Positions 7,508-10,444 of a stretch of DNA of 10,444 bases are shown piece by piece. The stretch spans positions 1 through 10,444 of the forward strand of contig DAOVMD010000069.1 in the NCBI GenBank assembly GCA_030630935.1. Direction: 5' to 3'. Within the stretch, counting starts at the first letter, position 1. Every line of letters starts with the position of its first letter. A model generated the notes under the pieces. That model was not told the DNA's origin and ran no database searches. It saw nothing but the letters and a program-made list of their open reading frames with translations. The stretch comes from Candidatus Mcinerneyibacteriota bacterium. GTDB lineage: Bacteria > AUK180 > JAQVHJ01. Position numbers and translations under genes: made by a program.

Positions 7508-8359
7508 ATGAAAATAATTATCTCTTCACACGGCGGATTCTGTTATGGAGTCCGCCGTGCTTATGATATGGTGAAGGATGTTCTCGGGAAAGGTAATAAA
7601 AATATCTATATTATCGGGGAACTTATTCACAATTCATTTGTTGTTAAGGAACTTGAAGAGCTTGGAATTATCAGGATTAATGAAATTAATGAAATTAAGG
7701 ATAACGATAGTACTTTGATAATCAGGTCACACGGAATGCCGTTTGAACTGGTTAAACAGGCTGCATCCCGGGGTATCGATATTGTTGACACAACTTGTCC
7801 ATTTGTGAAGAAAGCCCAGGCTTATGCAAAGAAATTGATAGATGAAGGTTTCTTTCTAATAATCATAGGTGATCAGGGTCATGAAGAAGTTGAAGGTATC
7901 CACAGCGCTTCAGGGTATAAGGGAATAATTTTAAATAAAGATCTCGATTTTGATTTTTCTGAATTAAAAAAGCATAAAAAGGTAGGTCTTGTTTTCCAGA
8001 CTACACAAAACATTAAGGATATCGCTGGGATAGTTCCGGAGATATTAAATAATTTTGACTTCGAAGAACTTAGGGTATATAATACAATTTGTGATACTAC
8101 TTCAAATCGCCAGGCTGATGCAAAAACCATTGCACTACAAGCCGATGTAATGCTGGTTGTTGGAGGGAAAAACTCAGCAAATACGAGAAGGCTTTTTGAT
8201 ATCTGTAAAGCTGAGGGTGTAAAGTCTTATCATATCCAATCTGCAGATGATATTCATAAGGATATGTTCTCAGGTGTCGAGACGGTAGGAATCTCTGCAG
8301 GTGCGTCAACACCTGATATAATTGTAAAGGCAATTGTAAAGAAGATAAAACAATTTTAA
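7508..8359 (+). CDS. ispH: 4-hydroxy-3-methylbut-2-enyl diphosphate reductase
   Basis: Last enzyme of the MEP pathway: reduces HMBPP to IPP and DMAPP with a [4Fe-4S] cluster and two low-potential electrons. In the 283-residue product the three cluster cysteines are all present: C12 (GGFCYGVRRA), C97 (DTTCPFVKKA) and C195 (NTICDTTSNRQ). H125 and E127 in GHEEVEG match the catalytic GHPEV motif with proline replaced by glutamate; VVGGKNSANTRRL (217-229) and SAGASTPD (263-270) complete the family signature. Length is near the 280-310 norm, without the S1 extension seen in some Firmicutes. The gap to ppdK is 7 bases and no Shine-Dalgarno is well placed: the nearest purine run, AAGGAAG at 7485-7491 in the ppdK tail, is 16 bases away. 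Formerly lytB. Ferredoxin reduced by IorAB is a possible electron source, which is only inference. Confidence 0.97.
   Translation: MKIIISSHGGFCYGVRRAYDMVKDVLGKGNKNIYIIGELIHNSFVVKELEELGIIRINEINEIKDNDSTLIIRSHGMPFELVKQAASRGIDIVDTTCPFVKKAQAYAKKLIDEGFFLIIIGDQGHEEVEGIHSASGYKGIILNKDLDFDFSELKKHKKVGLVFQTTQNIKDIAGIVPEILNNFDFEELRVYNTICDTTSNRQADAKTIALQADVMLVVGGKNSANTRRLFDICKAEGVKSYHIQSADDIHKDMFSGVETVGISAGASTPDIIVKAIVKKIKQF
7676..7699 (+). repeat. Short 9-bp tandem repeat inside ispH
   Basis: The unit ATTAATGAA occurs twice in tandem (7676-7684, 7685-7693), followed by a partial third copy, ATTAA. It encodes the INEINEI stretch at residues 57-63 in frame, in a loop region between the first and second cysteine motifs. 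Length change by one unit would keep the frame. Probably a harmless slippage product. Confidence 0.6.
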
Positions 8360-8372
8360 AAAAGAAAAACTT

Positions 8373-8996
8373 ATGAAAGTAACCTTAATCCACATCACTC
8401 CAAACCCTGAACAAGTAATTGAACAGGCCGGTAGAACTGCATATAAATCGCAATCAAAAATAACCGGTAAATCAGCAGGGAAATTTATTAAAATGCTAAT
8501 TAAACTGGGTCACCTCTCAGTACTTGAACATGCCGTTGCATCTTTCAGAGTATCAGGAGTTTCCAGGGCATTAACTCATCAACTTGTAAGACATAGAGTT
8601 GCATCATTTACTCAGCAATCTCAGAGGTACGTTTCGGAAAGTAATTTTGATTATATTATTCCGGATAAAATAAAAACCAATGCTGAAGCTCTTAAAATTT
8701 TCAATCAAACAATGGAAAGTGTTAAGGATTGTTATAAGGATTTAATTAATTTGAAAATCCCGAAAGAAGATGCAAGATTCATTATTCCCAATGCAGTTCA
8801 TACTGAGATTGTAATCACTGCAAACCTCAGGGAATACCGGCATATCTTCGATTTGAGATGTAAAGGTGATGCACAATGGGAAATTAGGCGAATGGCAATT
8901 GAAATGTTGAAAACTCTAAAACAGAATGCTCCCAACGTATTCTTTGATTATGAGATTGATGAGAAAAAAAACAAAGCATATAAAGTAAAAAAGTAA
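8373..8996 (+). CDS. thyX: Flavin-dependent thymidylate synthase
   Basis: Makes dTMP from dUMP using methylene-tetrahydrofolate, FAD and NADPH, replacing ThyA. The 207-residue product carries the diagnostic ThyX motif RHR-x7-S exactly (R73-H74-R75 to S83), inside LVRHRVASFTQQSQRY. Upstream is SVLEHAVASFRVSGVSRALTHQ, which leads into the motif, and downstream IPNAVHTEIVITANLREYRH (138-157) and DLRCKGDAQWEIR, where R162 aligns with the dUMP-binding arginine (R174 of the Thermotoga enzyme). It is slightly shorter than the common 220-250 residues but no core motif is missing. Since ThyX regenerates tetrahydrofolate rather than dihydrofolate, hosts often lack ThyA and sometimes canonical DHFR. It starts 13 bases after ispH; only an A-rich stretch, no GG-containing Shine-Dalgarno, precedes the ATG. 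Confidence 0.96.
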   Translation: MKVTLIHITPNPEQVIEQAGRTAYKSQSKITGKSAGKFIKMLIKLGHLSVLEHAVASFRVSGVSRALTHQLVRHRVASFTQQSQRYVSESNFDYIIPDKIKTNAEALKIFNQTMESVKDCYKDLINLKIPKEDARFIIPNAVHTEIVITANLREYRHIFDLRCKGDAQWEIRRMAIEMLKTLKQNAPNVFFDYEIDEKKNKAYKVKK

Positions 8997-9011
8997 TGGT
9001 TTAATTCCGAT

Positions 9012-10319
9012 ATGAAGTATTTTATTTCAGGATTTATTTGTATGTTTTTCATATTAATCTTTTCTCCTGCTCCAAATGCTGAAGAGATTAATATGGGGAG
9101 AATCTTCTCTCTAACTTCACAGAAAAAAACCTTAAATAATATTTATCAACTTTCACTTGAAATTGAGAAGGCTAAGTATTTACAGATTAGGAGTAATTAC
9201 TACCCCCACCTTAAGCTGGAGCACCTTTCATCCGAACGCGGAGGGGATTATGAATTTGAACCGGTTGTGAGCTATCGCGGATTTGAAGTACCAATAGATA
9301 TTAATATATTCCGAAAATATGAAACAAAACTAACCTTGGGTCAATTGCTGTATGATAACAACAGAATTAAACAAGCTCTTCAAATAGAGAAGAGCGAGAT
9401 ATTAATCAGGAAAGAAGAAGTTAGGAAAATTTTCCTTGATGAACTTGCTGTTAATTTAAATTTATATTTTGGAATTCTTGCTACAAAAAGAAAGATAAAT
9501 TTAATGGAAGAGAATCTTGAGTTAATCAATAAAATAGTTTCTATCAGTGAAGTCCAACTTGCAAATGGCATGATTACAGAGATTGATTTAAAAATTATTA
9601 ATAATAAAAGGAGAGAGCAAGAGCTTTTTATCCGGGCAGAGAATAGGAATTTAAAAACTCTTAAGCAGATTCTTGCTGAACGCCTGGATATCTCATCTGT
9701 CTCTATCCAAGGTGATAATACTCCCTTAATTCAGATTAAAGAGCAGACCTTTTATTTGGAAAAATTAATTATATCAAATCCTGATATTCAGATTCAGGAA
9801 TTGAGAATCTTGCAGAGTAATGCAAATGTAAAGAGAAATATTGCAGAAAAAGGCCCGGTGATTTCCTTCTTTTATACTTATGCCTTGAGAAGTGATGAAC
9901 TTCTATCTACAAATGGTGCATGGATAGCAGGGGTAAACCTTTCACAGGATATCTTTAGCGGGAGTTTAAAGAAACAAAGAATCATTCAGGCAAAAAAAGA
10001 AAAACTTCTACAGGAAGAGATTCAGAAGGAACTGAAAGAGAAACAAAAAGTTCTGCTTCTTGAAAAATTCAGGAAGACCGAGGAAGTATTTGAGAGGTTT
10101 TCGATTAAAGAAGAACTTGTAGAAATTTACAGTGAGAAAGTTCAGATTGAACAATCAAAGCTTGAGGCAGGAAAAATTTCACAACTGGATTTTTTGAAAA
10201 CTTCAACTGAATATACTTCTTATAAAATTGAGCTTGAGTTATTGAAGATTGAGTTCTTAAAGAATTATTTTGAACTTCTTTATATAACAGGTCTATTAGA
10301 TAGTTATTTCGGATCATAA
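9012..10319 (+). CDS. TolC-family outer-membrane efflux protein
   Basis: Predicted outer-membrane channel of the OEP (TolC-like) family, which trimerises into a beta-barrel plus periplasmic alpha-helical tunnel for drug efflux or type I secretion. Seen: an N-terminal signal peptide with basic start, hydrophobic core (about 4-18) and likely cleavage after PNA at residue 23; then two related halves, each with short strand-forming segments flanked by long heptad-like helices. Family-typical features include YPHLKLE (first strand), LGQLLYDNNR, an LANGMITEIDL turn, and in the second half NLSQDIFSG and LEAGKISQLDFL. At 435 residues its length is ordinary for the family. C10 is too early and lacks a lipobox, so it is probably not lipidated. 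It starts 15 bases after thyX with no visible Shine-Dalgarno. No membrane-fusion or inner-membrane pump gene is adjacent, so its partner and substrate are unknown. The family call is firm at the fold level; specific function is not assignable. Confidence 0.85.
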   Translation: MKYFISGFICMFFILIFSPAPNAEEINMGRIFSLTSQKKTLNNIYQLSLEIEKAKYLQIRSNYYPHLKLEHLSSERGGDYEFEPVVSYRGFEVPIDINIFRKYETKLTLGQLLYDNNRIKQALQIEKSEILIRKEEVRKIFLDELAVNLNLYFGILATKRKINLMEENLELINKIVSISEVQLANGMITEIDLKIINNKRREQELFIRAENRNLKTLKQILAERLDISSVSIQGDNTPLIQIKEQTFYLEKLIISNPDIQIQELRILQSNANVKRNIAEKGPVISFFYTYALRSDELLSTNGAWIAGVNLSQDIFSGSLKKQRIIQAKKEKLLQEEIQKELKEKQKVLLLEKFRKTEEVFERFSIKEELVEIYSEKVQIEQSKLEAGKISQLDFLKTSTEYTSYKIELELLKIEFLKNYFELLYITGLLDSYFGS

Positions 10320-10444
10320 TCCACACCAACAGAGGACACAGAGAAAAACATAACATCGCTTCGCTCTGCAAGTAGGAATGAAGAATGAACAATGAATAAT
10401 GATTTTGCGTGCGCCAAGCAAAGCTTGTAATTTCTTATCGGTTA
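10320..10444. repeat. Non-coding 3' flank with low-complexity, repeat-like DNA
   Basis: No gene is supported in these 125 bases. At 10376-10402 there is a degenerate run built from AATGA units (GAATGA, AGAATGA, ACAATGA, ATAATGA). At 10332-10345 the sequence GAGGACACAGAGAA is purine-rich with repeated GA/ACA. The text resembles intergenic spacer repeats found in several uncultivated bacteria, but only a single copy is in view. No strong terminator is seen for the operon. Confidence 0.4.
10415..10433 (+). terminator. Weak hairpin plus T-containing tail, possible operon end
   Basis: CAAGC (10415-10419) pairs with GCTTG (10423-10427) around an AAA loop, followed by TAATTT. The 5-bp stem is short and the U tract is interrupted, so it would be a poor intrinsic terminator. 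It is the best candidate after the tolC-like gene within the window, about 95 bases past the stop codon. Termination may instead be Rho-dependent or lie beyond the window. Confidence 0.2.

Larger units (their letters stand above)
104..10319 (+). other. Predicted seven-gene operon iorA-iorB-glyS-ppdK-ispH-thyX-tolC-like
   Basis: All seven genes are on one strand with gaps of 9, 6, 14, 7, 13 and 15 bases, too short for a standard terminator plus new promoter outside coding sequence. The first gene has a strong promoter and non-coding DNA flanks both ends of the run. Cotranscription is inferred from spacing. Internal promoters inside coding sequence, for example before ppdK or ispH, cannot be excluded. 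The genes belong to different processes (2-oxoacid oxidation, tRNA charging, PEP metabolism, isoprenoids, dTMP synthesis, export), so the link may be growth-related coexpression rather than one pathway. Confidence 0.7.

Noticed and set aside
10105-10392. Minus-strand 95-codon frame starting in the 3' spacer
   Set aside because: Most of it is antisense to the tolC-like gene; its start lies in repeat-like spacer and the product has no recognisable features.
1-10444. CRISPR array, tRNA, rRNA, transposase, toxin-antitoxin or phage genes
   Set aside because: Looked for on both strands; no spaced direct repeats, cloverleaf-like sequences or matching protein motifs were seen.

Overview
The window is one compact, entirely plus-strand gene run with seven intact genes in about 10.1 kb and no coding sequence on the other strand that I can support. 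In order they are iorA and iorB (indolepyruvate:ferredoxin oxidoreductase), glyS (glycyl-tRNA synthetase beta subunit), ppdK (pyruvate, phosphate dikinase), ispH (last step of the MEP isoprenoid pathway), thyX (flavin-dependent thymidylate synthase) and a TolC-family outer-membrane efflux protein. The gaps between genes are 9, 6, 14, 7, 13 and 15 bp. A good sigma-70 type promoter (positions 104-132) precedes iorA, so the whole set is most simply read as one operon.

The host is a bacterium with an outer membrane (TolC-type protein with a signal peptide), bacterial-type two-subunit glycyl-tRNA synthetase, and the MEP pathway. Indolepyruvate oxidoreductase and pyruvate, phosphate dikinase point to an anaerobe that ferments amino acids or peptides, or runs PPi-linked carbon metabolism. 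DNA is AT-rich. The gene order does not match a model organism I know; an uncultivated anaerobic lineage is plausible, but I cannot name the phylum from the sequence.

Layout: 1-103 is a GC-rich, palindrome-containing segment followed by A-rich DNA; 104-190 is the promoter and a very AT-rich leader; 191-2560 is iorAB; 2567-4651 glyS; 4666-7500 ppdK with the strongest Shine-Dalgarno of the window; 7508-8996 ispH and thyX; 9012-10319 tolC-like; 10320-10444 is non-coding sequence with low-complexity repeats.

How they fit together: IorAB oxidises arylpyruvates (from aromatic amino acid transamination) to aryl-acyl-CoA and reduces ferredoxin. PpdK interconverts pyruvate and PEP using ATP/AMP and Pi/PPi. 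IspH is an iron-sulfur enzyme that needs low-potential electrons. GlyS and ThyX serve translation and DNA precursor synthesis. Apart from electron supply there is no single pathway here; this is mostly a housekeeping operon of unusual composition. I see no defence system, mobile element, CRISPR array or clearly new biological system. The most interesting points are the odd gene combination, the two insertions and the lysine-rich tail in PpdK, the contrast in ribosome-binding sites along the operon, and the repeat-like DNA flanking both ends.
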